A model generated the notes under the pieces. It was not told the origin of the DNA and did no database searches. It saw nothing but the letters and a program-made list of their open reading frames with translations. A DNA stretch of 64,000 nt from an uncultured Eubacterium sp. (lineage in GTDB: Bacteria > Bacillota > Clostridia > Lachnospirales > Lachnospiraceae). The stretch is from contig CAJTMV010000001.1 in the NCBI GenBank assembly GCA_910577225.1, positions 248,001-312,000 of the forward strand. Reading direction: 5' to 3'. Shown piece by piece: positions 34,264-42,918 of the stretch; positions within the stretch are counted from its first letter, which is position 1, and each line of letters begins with the position of its first letter. The position numbers were made by a program, and so were the translations under genes.

Positions 34264-37200
34264 CTAATATCTTTTACTGCTGTTTGCAACCTTCTTTTCC
34301 ACAACTTTCACATTATTTTGTCCAAACACAGCGGAAAGCGCGTGTGCAAATGACAGGGTGGCCGCCACTCTCCAGCGCGGCCCAAGCCGTTTCATAACTT
34401 TACGATCTTTAATATAAACGACAACCTCGTCCTGTCCGTCCGACGCACGCAGCTCTTCCAGTACGCGGGACTCCTGCGCCGTAAAGCTCTCCATATCCGG
34501 AAACTGCAGCCACAGTTCCTTTGGCGTTTCGTCAAACGCGTAAACTCTTTCCAAAATCAGCTTGCCGTTTTTTTCCTCCTCTATCGTCACGCGTCCCTCG
34601 ACAAATATTCTCGCCTCGTTTTCAAAGTATTTTTTATATTTTTCATAATCTCTCGGAAATACGATAATTTCCAGAACGCCTACCAGATCTTCCAGCGTCA
34701 GAAATGCCATCGTCTTATTGTTTTTGGTATATTTGATCGTACGCTGCACCAGCATCCCGCCTACGGTCGCCTTTTGATTATCATATACCTTTGCCGTTCC
34801 TGTCTCGTCGTCAAACAGAAAATCTGTCGTTTTTGCCGTAATATGTTTTTTCCACTTTTCTTCGTATTCTTCCAGCGGATGTCCGGTGATATACACGCCA
34901 AGCACTTCTTTTTCAAATCCCAGCAGCATTTCTTTATCAAATTCGTCTACGTCAGGCATCCGAATCTCATAATCTTTTTTATCTTCCTCGGATACGATAT
35001 CAAACAATGTCATCTGTCCGCTCATACTGTTTTTCTTCTCATGTGAGATACTGTCCATAATTTGCGGAAAAACGAGCATTTTCTGACGGCGGTTCCCAGC
35101 CAGTCCGTCCAGCGCTCCTGCCTTGACAAAATTTTCAACCGCACGCTTATTCAGTTCCTTATCGCTTAATCTGGTAATAAAGTCTTCAAGATTTTTATAT
35201 TGTCCATGCTCCCGACGCTCTTTGAGCAGGGCGGTAATGACCGGACGCCCCACGCTCTTAATGGCGGACAGTCCATAACGAATATTCCCGTCGGATACGG
35301 AAAATTCGCTTTCTCCCTCATTGACGTCCGGCGATAAAATATCGATCCCCATATTGCGGCAGGTCTGGATATATTCTGACACTTTGTTAATATTGGCCAT
35401 TACAGAGGTCATCAGCGCCGCCATAAACTCTACCGGATAATAATATTTTAAGTAAGCAGTCTGATACGAAATGACTGCATAGGCTGCCGCATGCGATTTG
35501 TTAAACGCATATTTGGCAAAATCGATCATTTCGTCATAGATCTTATTTGCCACCTGTTCGCTGATCCCGTTTGCCACACAGCCGCTGACGCCCTGTTCTT
35601 TATTGCCATAGACAAAGTTTTTGCGTTCTTCTTCCATGATCTTACTTTTTTTCTTGGACATCGCGCGGCGTACAATATCGCTGCGTCCCCATGTATACCC
35701 GGCCAGGTCGCGCACAATCTGCATCACCTGTTCCTGGTAAACGATACATCCGTACGTGGTTGACAAAATCGGCTCCAGCTGCGGACAGTCATATTGTATC
35801 TCTCCATGCATATTTTTTCCACGCACATATGCTGGAATAAAATCCATAGGACCCGGACGATACAGCGCAATACCGGCAATCACGTCTTCCAGACTCTGCG
35901 GTTTTAATTCTTTCACGAAATTTTTCATACCGGAGCTTTCCAGCTGAAACACGCCGTCGGTGCGTCCCGTTCCCAAAGATTCCAGAACTTTTTGATCTTC
36001 AAAGTCAATATGATCCATATCGATGGCAATTCCATTGCTTTTTTCCGCCAGACGTGCCGCGCTGTCGATAACCGTCAGCGTGCGCAGTCCAAGAAAGTCC
36101 ATTTTTAGCAGACCGAGCTCTTCCAGTGTAGTCATCGTAAACTGTGTAGTGATCATGCCGTCGGTGCCTCTGGAAAGAGGTACATACTCGTCCATCGGCT
36201 GCTGACTGATCACCACGCCTGCCGCATGCGTGGACGTATGTCTCGGCAGTCCTTCCAGACGCATCGCCATATCGATCAGTTTTGTTACCGTTTCGTCTTC
36301 TTCATACATCTTACGCAGGTCCGGATTCATCTGCAGCGCTTTTTTTATCGTAATACCCAGTTCGGACGGAACATTTTTCGCTATCGAATCTACAAACGCA
36401 TACGGAATATCCATTACCCGCCCTACGTCCCGGATCACGCCCCTGGCGGCCAGCGTACCAAATGTTACGATCTGCGTAACACATTCTTTTCCATACTTTT
36501 CCACTACATAATCGATCACTTCCTGGCGTCTCTCAAAGCAAAAGTCCACATCGATATCGGGCATGGATACACGCTCCGGATTTAAAAAGCGCTCAAAAAT
36601 CAGGTTATACTTAATCGGATCGATGTTCGTAATACCGGTCGTATAGGCCACCAGCGACCCCGCCGCGCTCCCGCGTCCCGGTCCCACGCTGATGCCGTGT
36701 TCTTTTGCAAAATAAATATAGTCCCATACGATCAGAAAATAGTCCACATATCCCATTTTCTGAATCACGTCCAGCTCATAAGTAAGGCGCGGCGTTAACT
36801 CCTCTTCCCGACCCGGATACCTTTGCGTGAGTCCGTCAAAACACAGCCTGTTCAGATATTCCCACGCAGTGTAGCCGTCCGGCACATCGTACTTTGGCAC
36901 CTTCGTATTGCCAAATTCTATCTCCACATGACAGCGGTCTGCGATCTTCTGCGTATTTTCTACTGCCTGCAGCGCATACGGAAACAGCTGCCGCATCTCC
37001 TGTTCTGATTTTACATAATACTGTCCGCCCTCGTAGCGCAGCCGGTCTTCGTCCTGCAGCTTCTTTCCCGTCTGAATACACAGCAGGATATCGTGCGCCT
37101 CAGCATCTTTTGCATACGTATAATGCACATCGTTTGTCGCAACAAGTCCGATACCTGTCTCTTCACTCATTCGGATCAGCTGCGGATTTACCATTTTCTG

Positions 37201-37746
37201 CTGCGGCAGTCCGTGATCCTGCAATTCCAGGAAAAAATTACCTTTTCCAAAACAGGCTTCATACCTGCGCGCGATTTCCTTTGCCTTTTCATAGTTGCCG
37301 CGCAGCAGCTCACGCTGCACCTCTCCGGCAATACAGGCGCTTGTCGCTATGATTCCCTTATGAAACCGTTCCAGCACTTCCATATCCACGCGCGGACGAT
37401 AATAGAAACCGTCTACAAAGCCTTTGGAAACAATCTTCATCAGATTGCCGTAGCCTTCCTGATTTTCTGCCAGCAATACCAGATGATAATAGCGGTCTTC
37501 GCCGCTGACATGTTCTCTGTCAAAACGGGAATTTGGCGCCACATATACCTCGCAGCCCAGGATCGGATTGATCCCCGCTTCTCTGGCCGCTTTATAAAAC
37601 TCTATCACGCCGTACATCGCTCCATGGTCTGTAATTGCCGCCGCAGTCATGCCAAGTTCTTTGACGCAGGATACGTATTCCTGAATCTTATTGGAACCGT
37701 CTAACAGACTGTATTCGGTATGAACATGTAAATGTGCAAATGCCAT
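34264..37746 (-). CDS. dnaE: DNA polymerase III alpha subunit DnaE
   Basis: A 1160-aa replicative polymerase subunit. The N-terminal PHP domain shows FAHLHVHTEYSLLDGS. The polymerase core has GPGRGSAAGSLVAY and the catalytic aspartates in MPDIDVDFCFERR. A helix-hairpin-helix region and a C-terminal OB domain (TVGGMLVQRTIKY, FLTLEDLVGVLEIIVFP) follow. It is the DnaE type rather than PolC, as there is no internal 3'-5' exonuclease. In Firmicutes with PolC, DnaE typically extends primers on the lagging strand. Full length with no frame breaks. Confidence 0.96.
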   Translation of the reverse strand: MAFAHLHVHTEYSLLDGSNKIQEYVSCVKELGMTAAAITDHGAMYGVIEFYKAAREAGINPILGCEVYVAPNSRFDREHVSGEDRYYHLVLLAENQEGYGNLMKIVSKGFVDGFYYRPRVDMEVLERFHKGIIATSACIAGEVQRELLRGNYEKAKEIARRYEACFGKGNFFLELQDHGLPQQKMVNPQLIRMSEETGIGLVATNDVHYTYAKDAEAHDILLCIQTGKKLQDEDRLRYEGGQYYVKSEQEMRQLFPYALQAVENTQKIADRCHVEIEFGNTKVPKYDVPDGYTAWEYLNRLCFDGLTQRYPGREEELTPRLTYELDVIQKMGYVDYFLIVWDYIYFAKEHGISVGPGRGSAAGSLVAYTTGITNIDPIKYNLIFERFLNPERVSMPDIDVDFCFERRQEVIDYVVEKYGKECVTQIVTFGTLAARGVIRDVGRVMDIPYAFVDSIAKNVPSELGITIKKALQMNPDLRKMYEEDETVTKLIDMAMRLEGLPRHTSTHAAGVVISQQPMDEYVPLSRGTDGMITTQFTMTTLEELGLLKMDFLGLRTLTVIDSAARLAEKSNGIAIDMDHIDFEDQKVLESLGTGRTDGVFQLESSGMKNFVKELKPQSLEDVIAGIALYRPGPMDFIPAYVRGKNMHGEIQYDCPQLEPILSTTYGCIVYQEQVMQIVRDLAGYTWGRSDIVRRAMSKKKSKIMEEERKNFVYGNKEQGVSGCVANGISEQVANKIYDEMIDFAKYAFNKSHAAAYAVISYQTAYLKYYYPVEFMAALMTSVMANINKVSEYIQTCRNMGIDILSPDVNEGESEFSVSDGNIRYGLSAIKSVGRPVITALLKERREHGQYKNLEDFITRLSDKELNKRAVENFVKAGALDGLAGNRRQKMLVFPQIMDSISHEKKNSMSGQMTLFDIVSEEDKKDYEIRMPDVDEFDKEMLLGFEKEVLGVYITGHPLEEYEEKWKKHITAKTTDFLFDDETGTAKVYDNQKATVGGMLVQRTIKYTKNNKTMAFLTLEDLVGVLEIIVFPRDYEKYKKYFENEARIFVEGRVTIEEEKNGKLILERVYAFDETPKELWLQFPDMESFTAQESRVLEELRASDGQDEVVVYIKDRKVMKRLGPRWRVAATLSFAHALSAVFGQNNVKVVEKKVANSSKRY

Positions 37747-37808
37747 ATGCTCTGCTCCTATCTGCTTGTTTTCCTGATTTTACTGCAAATCACCGATTCC
37801 CAGCTCTG

Positions 37809-38333
37809 TCATATTTTATCATAGGCCGAAGAAATCGGCAACTCCACGTTTTCCAGTGCCAGCAAAGCGGCCTTTTTTTCGACTCCTCCCGCGTATCCGG
37901 TCAGGCTGCCGTCTGATCCAAGAACTCTGTGACATGGAATGAGTATGGAAACCGGATTGCGTCCGACGGCTGCTCCGACGGCCTGCGCGGACATACGTGC
38001 GGTTCCCATCTGCGCGGCCATCTGTCTGGCAATTTCTCCATACGTCGTCGTCTGTCCATATGGAATCTGTCTTAACAGATTCCATACCGCTCTTCTGAAA
38101 TCCGACCCGCAAACGGCGATCGGCGGCATAAAGTCCGGTTTTTCCCCATAAAAATACAAATCCAGCCAGTCCTTTGTCTTTGCGAATACAGGCAGGTCCC
38201 GTTCTTCGCATTCTTCTGTCAGCGTACTGCCGAAATATTTTTGTCCGTCAAACCACAGACCCGTCAGCGCCAAACCGTTGCTGGCTGCTGTAAGACTGCC
38301 GATTGGCGACTCATATTTGCAGGTATATATCAT
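37809..38333 (-). CDS. ogt: Methylated-DNA--protein-cysteine methyltransferase
   Basis: A 174-aa repair protein that transfers the alkyl group from O6-alkylguanine to its own cysteine. The active site is ILIPCHRVLGSDGSLTGYAGG, with Cys in PCHRV. The DNA-binding helix-turn-helix segment is visible as IPYGQTTTYGEIARQM. The N-terminal ribonuclease-like domain is present (YTCKYESPIGSLTAASNG). It is short enough to be Ogt without an Ada regulatory part. A likely promoter lies at 38372-38400. Confidence 0.93.
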   Translation of the reverse strand: MIYTCKYESPIGSLTAASNGLALTGLWFDGQKYFGSTLTEECEERDLPVFAKTKDWLDLYFYGEKPDFMPPIAVCGSDFRRAVWNLLRQIPYGQTTTYGEIARQMAAQMGTARMSAQAVGAAVGRNPVSILIPCHRVLGSDGSLTGYAGGVEKKAALLALENVELPISSAYDKI

Positions 38334-38371
38334 CTTTTTCTCCTTTGTCAGATCGTCCGTCCATCCTTTTT

Positions 38372-38400
38372 AGTATAGCATGAATACGGATAATTGAAAA
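38372..38400 (-). promoter_or_regulatory. Likely promoter of ogt
   Basis: Minus strand: -35 TTTTCA (38400-38395), 17-nt spacer, -10 TATACT (38377-38372) preceded by TGC. Weak -35, extended -10. Confidence 0.45.
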
Positions 38401-38433
38401 CAAAAAAAGCTGCAGATAGGAAACTATTCCCGC

Positions 38434-39351
38434 TCAGTTCAAATTCCCCGCTGTTACACTGGCTGCATCCGCCTTCAGATACTTTTGCAGTTCCAGAGAA
38501 ATCATACTTTTCCCTCTGCCCCTGTCACAGACCAGACAGACACTGCGCTCCGGCGGTCTGCCTTTGAGCGGTACCCGCACGAGCGTTTCTTTCTGCAGCA
38601 AAGGACGCGCCAGCATTTCCGGAAGAAATCCGATTCCAAAATTATTTTGTATCAGAGGAATCAGCAGATCTGACGTTGCCGCTTCCACATCCAGCTGCAG
38701 CTCTTCGCAGCGCTGCCGGAAAAATTCCCTGTAAAACTCATACGTCGCCGTCCCTTCTCCAAGTCCTACCCACGGATATTCTCTCAGCTGAAAGATTTCC
38801 CACTTTCCGTCCCCCAGCTCCCGATACTGAATCCCCGCCGCCAGTATTTCCTGAAAGGAAAATAACTTACAGCTTGTAAACGATTTCAGTAATTCAAATG
38901 GCGTGGTCAGCACAGCAAAATCCAGTCTGCCGCCGGCCAGCTTTTTTAAAATCTCAGGCGTGGTATCATTTTGTATACGAATCCTGACTTTCGGATGCTC
39001 TTCTTTAAACCGGTGCAGCGCATCCAGCAAATACAAATGCAGCGCCGTTTCCGTAGCTCCAATCTCAATCGTTCCCATACTGTCTGTCAGCTTTACGGAC
39101 AGCTCTTCCTGCGCGCGTTCCAGATGCAGTACAGCCGCCTCCACATGCGCATATAAACGCTCTCCTTCTTTTGTCAGCGCAATCCCTCTTGACTCACGTA
39201 CAAACAGCTTACAGTTTAACTCCGCCTCCAGAAGTTTGAGTACTCTTGTTATATTTGGCTGACTGCTGCCCAGCGCTGCCGCTGCGCGCGTCATGTTTTT
39301 ATACTTTGCTGCATAATAGAAGCTCTTATAATACTCATAATTGATACTCAT
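38434..39351 (-). CDS. LysR-family transcriptional regulator
   Basis: A 305-aa regulator. The N-terminal helix-turn-helix is FYYAAKYKNMTRAAAALGSSQPNITRVLKLLEAEL. The effector-binding domain starts near residue 88 (GTIEIGATETALHLYLLDAL) and has the expected periplasmic-binding-like fold pattern. It is divergent from the MATE exporter gene with 108 nt between starts, so control of that exporter and of itself is likely. The effector is unknown. One internal point of note is an N-terminus without a basic extension. Confidence 0.9.
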   Translation of the reverse strand: MSINYEYYKSFYYAAKYKNMTRAAAALGSSQPNITRVLKLLEAELNCKLFVRESRGIALTKEGERLYAHVEAAVLHLERAQEELSVKLTDSMGTIEIGATETALHLYLLDALHRFKEEHPKVRIRIQNDTTPEILKKLAGGRLDFAVLTTPFELLKSFTSCKLFSFQEILAAGIQYRELGDGKWEIFQLREYPWVGLGEGTATYEFYREFFRQRCEELQLDVEAATSDLLIPLIQNNFGIGFLPEMLARPLLQKETLVRVPLKGRPPERSVCLVCDRGRGKSMISLELQKYLKADAASVTAGNLN

Positions 39352-39459
39352 ATAATTTTTTTATATCTCCTATACAATCTATGTATTTTTAATATCCCTT
39401 AACAGGTATTATAATACTTTATTGGTAATCAATCAATTCACAATCTGGAGGATATCGTA

Positions 39460-40797
39460 ATGAATAAAGATCTGACAATCGGCAACCCGCAGAAAGCGTT
39501 ATGGACATATTGTCTTCCCATGTTCGCAAGTATTTTGTTCCAGCAGCTTTATAACATCGCAGATTCATTTGTCGCAGGTAAATTTATCGGTGAAAACGCG
39601 CTCGCCGCCGTCGGCAACAGTTACAATATTACGCTGATTTTCATCGCTTTTGCGTTTGGCTGCAATACCGGATGCTCTATTATCGTCTCGCAGTTTTTCG
39701 GCGCGAAAGACTATGGAAATATGAAAACGGCCATATATACAGCTCTGACTGCCAGCGCCATACTATGCGCCGCTTTAATGACCTTCGGGTTTTTATCATG
39801 TGATGGGATGCTAAGACTGATGAAGACGCAGGAAGAAATTTTTTATGATTCTGCTTTATATCTGAATATTTATGTTCTCGGCCTGCCTTTTTTGTTTTTC
39901 TACAATATCGCTACCGGCATATTTACAGCTCTGGGAGATTCCAAAACGCCTTTTTTATTCCTGGCATGTTCTTCCACTGCGAATATTCTGGCTGATATTT
40001 TATTCGTAAAGACATTCGGTATGGGAATCGCTGGTACCGCATGGGCGACTTTTCTCTGCCAGGGAGTAAGCTGCATCTGTTCCGTACTGCTTATTTTCAA
40101 ACGGCTGTCTGTATTTCCCGCAGGTCCGGACGTCCGTCTGTTTTCCTGGTTCCTGTTAAAAAAGCTGGCATTTATCGCTGTTCCGGGAATTTTACAGCAA
40201 TCGTTCATTTCAGTCGGAAATATAATGATTCAGGGATGTATTAACGGATTTGGCGTCAGCGTCGCCGCCGGTTACTCCGCTGCGGTAAAGCTGAATAATC
40301 TGGTAATCACTTCGTTTACCACGATTGGAAACGGCATGTCCAATTTTACGGCCCAAAATATCGGAGCGAAAAAATACACGCGTGTAAAAGAAGGCTTTCG
40401 TGCCGGAAGAAATCTGGTATGGATGTTATGTATCCCGCTCTGTCTGCTATATGTCTGTTTTGGATACGATCTGCTTTTCCTGTTTATGGATCATTCCTCC
40501 GAACAGGCGTTACAGACCGGCCGTCAGTTTTTACAGATTTTAGCTCCATTTTACTTTGTCGTATCTGTCAAGCTCATTGCCGACGGCGTCCTTCGCGGAG
40601 CCCAGGCGATGAAGCAGTTTATGGCGGCTACTTTTTCTGATCTCGTACTGCGGGTCGTACTTGCGTTTGTATTGTCCGGCCTGCTGCATGCGGCGGTCGG
40701 TATCTGGTATGCCTGGCCAGTCGGATGGTGTATCGGTACAGGGATATCGATCTTCTTTTACCAAAGACTGTGTGACCCGTACCGAATCCGTAATTGA
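39460..40797 (+). CDS. MATE-family efflux transporter
   Basis: A 445-aa protein with twelve predicted membrane helices in two homologous halves: half one begins KALWTYCLPMFASILFQQLYN, half two near LLKKLAFIAVPGILQQSFIS. The pattern QQLYNIADSFVAGKFIGENAL is characteristic of the NorM/DinF-like group common in Clostridia. It exports cationic drugs or metabolites in exchange for Na+ or H+. A -10-like TATAAT lies at 39410-39415. Divergent lysR neighbour suggests regulation. Confidence 0.92.
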   Translation: MNKDLTIGNPQKALWTYCLPMFASILFQQLYNIADSFVAGKFIGENALAAVGNSYNITLIFIAFAFGCNTGCSIIVSQFFGAKDYGNMKTAIYTALTASAILCAALMTFGFLSCDGMLRLMKTQEEIFYDSALYLNIYVLGLPFLFFYNIATGIFTALGDSKTPFLFLACSSTANILADILFVKTFGMGIAGTAWATFLCQGVSCICSVLLIFKRLSVFPAGPDVRLFSWFLLKKLAFIAVPGILQQSFISVGNIMIQGCINGFGVSVAAGYSAAVKLNNLVITSFTTIGNGMSNFTAQNIGAKKYTRVKEGFRAGRNLVWMLCIPLCLLYVCFGYDLLFLFMDHSSEQALQTGRQFLQILAPFYFVVSVKLIADGVLRGAQAMKQFMAATFSDLVLRVVLAFVLSGLLHAAVGIWYAWPVGWCIGTGISIFFYQRLCDPYRIRN

Positions 40798-40812
40798 TCA
40801 TCCATTGCCAAA

Positions 40813-40843
40813 AAACTGTCAGCAAATCATTTGCTGACAGTTT
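40813..40843. terminator. Bidirectional terminator between MATE and htrA genes
   Basis: AAACTGTCAGCAAAT and ATTTGCTGACAGTTT form a stem of up to 15 bp between convergent genes. T-runs are short on both sides. Confidence 0.8.
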
Positions 40844-40867
40844 CAGGTCGTGGCTGCTTTCCCGTTG

Positions 40868-42661
40868 TCAGGACTCTTGTCTGCCGAGTACAACTGATAA
40901 TACGACTTCTTCGTATCCGTTCTGAGACGGCCGCTCTACGACGATTTCCACCTGTGTGCCTGCCTCATAATAGCTGAGTCTTCTTAATAACGCTTCGCTG
41001 GACTGCGTTTCTCTTCCATCGATCTTTGTAATTATATCGCCTGCCTTTATGCCATACTGATCTGCTGCCGTCCCACGGTACACCTCTTTGACAAATACGC
41101 CGAGCGGCATATTATAAGATTCGGAAATGACCGCCGTAACATCTTCTACCTGTACGCCCAGATATGCAGCATTTTCTCCGGATACCTGTTTTTTGGTAAT
41201 CAGATCTTCAAAAATCAGCTTTGCATCGTTGATCGGGATCGCGAATCCAATTCCTTCTACGTCCGTATCGCTGTATTTGGAAGAATTGATTCCAATGACT
41301 TCCCCACGGTTATTTAACAGCGCGCCGCCGCTATTGCCAGGATTGATCGCAGCGTCTGTCTGAAGCAGTTTGTTGGTATAGCTCTTTCCGGTTTTCTCGT
41401 CCTGTGTCGTTACTTCACGTTCCAGTGCGCTGATATAGCCGCCGGTTACCGACTGTCCATAGCCGAGCGCATTCCCGATGGCAATTGCCCGTGAGCCTAC
41501 CTTGATCTGGTCAGAGTCTCCCAGTGTCGCCACTTTGATTGCCTGTAACGTATCCGCCTGAATATCCGCTTTTTTCACCTGAACGACTGCCAGATCTGTA
41601 CTGGCGTCTGTGCCTTTGATCTCTGCCGCGGCAGTCGCATCATCGCAGAAGCGGATCGTAAGCGTCGTCGCGCCTTCTATCACGTGGTTATTCGTCGCAA
41701 TATACAGACTGTCGTCATCCTCATCGATAATAATGCCGCTGCCGGCGCTTGGCACTTCATAACTTTGTATCTGTCCAAACCAGTTTTGCAGCTGTTTCTG
41801 GCTCAGATTTGTAATTGCCACAATCGAAGGCATACATTCTTCCACGATCGCTGATACTCCTTCTTCTGACGCTGTCGGAACTGCCGTAATCGGCGTCGTT
41901 TTCGAATTACTGTCTTCGATCTGCATCGTCTCCTGCTCTTTTCTGTCATCGACGGAAACGTTTGCTTCTTTTTCATTTGTTCCAAACAGACTGCCTGCCA
42001 GATAGCTGGATCCCTCAAACGCTGTTCCCGCTACGAGACCAAACACCAGTGCAATCGACGCGCATTTTGCAAGTTTGATTCCGAAATTCCCGCCTGCGCT
42101 GTTCTCTGCTTTTTTTGCCGCACGTCTTTTGGCGCGCTCTTCTTTTTTCTGTGCTTTCGCATCGCTGTAGGTATTCCAGCCTGCCTGACTGTCCGTATTC
42201 CCATAAATATTGCTGTAATTGTTGTCGCCCCCTGGCTGCGTACCGTTCCCTGTTGTATACTGGGCATTTTGATAAGCGCTGTCCGCTCCGGTCTGCGCGC
42301 TGCCATAGGTATTTGAGGCTCCCGCCTGGCTGGCGCTGTATGCGTTTCCGGTCCCGGTCTGTGTCGTTCCGTATGCGCTGCCGGCTGACGACTGCGAACT
42401 GCCGTATACATTTCGGCCATCCTGCCCGTTTGTATTTGTATACGCATTGCCGGTCTGATAAGCGCCTGCCGTATTTTCATCGGCACGCCATACGTTATTT
42501 GGATTTTTTTGCTCCTGATTCAGATAGCTGTAGCTGTAAGTCGAACTGTTTTCCTGCTGTCTGCCTGTGTTTTCCGCTGTATTTTGCGTATTCGGTGCAG
42601 CGCCTGCTTCATTTGGATAGTTTTCTGTATGATTTTCCTTATTGTTATAATTGTTTTCCAT
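40868..42661 (-). CDS. HtrA/DegP-like membrane serine protease
   Basis: A 597-aa protein. The first 180 residues are a cytoplasmic low-complexity region rich in Asn, Gln, Thr, Tyr and Gly with repeats such as GNAYSASQAGASNTYGSAQT. A basic stretch (KKEERAKRRAAKKA) precedes one membrane helix near residue 205. The trypsin-like domain has His in NNHVIEGA, Asp in STDLAVVQV and Ser in NPGNSGGALL. A single PDZ domain (ENAAYLGVQVEDV ... GIKAGDIITKIDG) ends the protein. It degrades misfolded proteins outside the membrane. The long N-terminal tail is unusual. Confidence 0.92.
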   Translation of the reverse strand: MENNYNNKENHTENYPNEAGAAPNTQNTAENTGRQQENSSTYSYSYLNQEQKNPNNVWRADENTAGAYQTGNAYTNTNGQDGRNVYGSSQSSAGSAYGTTQTGTGNAYSASQAGASNTYGSAQTGADSAYQNAQYTTGNGTQPGGDNNYSNIYGNTDSQAGWNTYSDAKAQKKEERAKRRAAKKAENSAGGNFGIKLAKCASIALVFGLVAGTAFEGSSYLAGSLFGTNEKEANVSVDDRKEQETMQIEDSNSKTTPITAVPTASEEGVSAIVEECMPSIVAITNLSQKQLQNWFGQIQSYEVPSAGSGIIIDEDDDSLYIATNNHVIEGATTLTIRFCDDATAAAEIKGTDASTDLAVVQVKKADIQADTLQAIKVATLGDSDQIKVGSRAIAIGNALGYGQSVTGGYISALEREVTTQDEKTGKSYTNKLLQTDAAINPGNSGGALLNNRGEVIGINSSKYSDTDVEGIGFAIPINDAKLIFEDLITKKQVSGENAAYLGVQVEDVTAVISESYNMPLGVFVKEVYRGTAADQYGIKAGDIITKIDGRETQSSEALLRRLSYYEAGTQVEIVVERPSQNGYEEVVLSVVLGRQES

Positions 42662-42861
42662 AATCTGTGACTCCTTTCGTCTGTCTGCTTATTTATTTGC
42701 GCCTTCTCCGAAGATCGGATCCGGTTTGCTGTTCGTTGTTTACAAGTAGCAGTTTAACCCGAAATTGTGTATGTTTTGTGATTAAAAATGTATAAAATCG
42801 TGAATTTATGTGTCTTTTTTGTGTAGACATTCTTTTACTTTCCGCCGCCCGGACGTTTCTC

Positions 42862-42911
42862 AAATAAAAAGCGGATCATACTCTGACTCTGCAGTACAAA
42901 GTATGATCCGC
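42862..42911 (-). terminator. Terminator of the C1 peptidase gene
   Basis: Minus strand: GCGGATCATAC (42911-42901), 19-nt loop, GTATGATCCGC (42881-42871), then TTTTTATTTG. It begins 8 nt after the stop. Confidence 0.87.
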
Positions 42912-42918
42912 CGACCTG

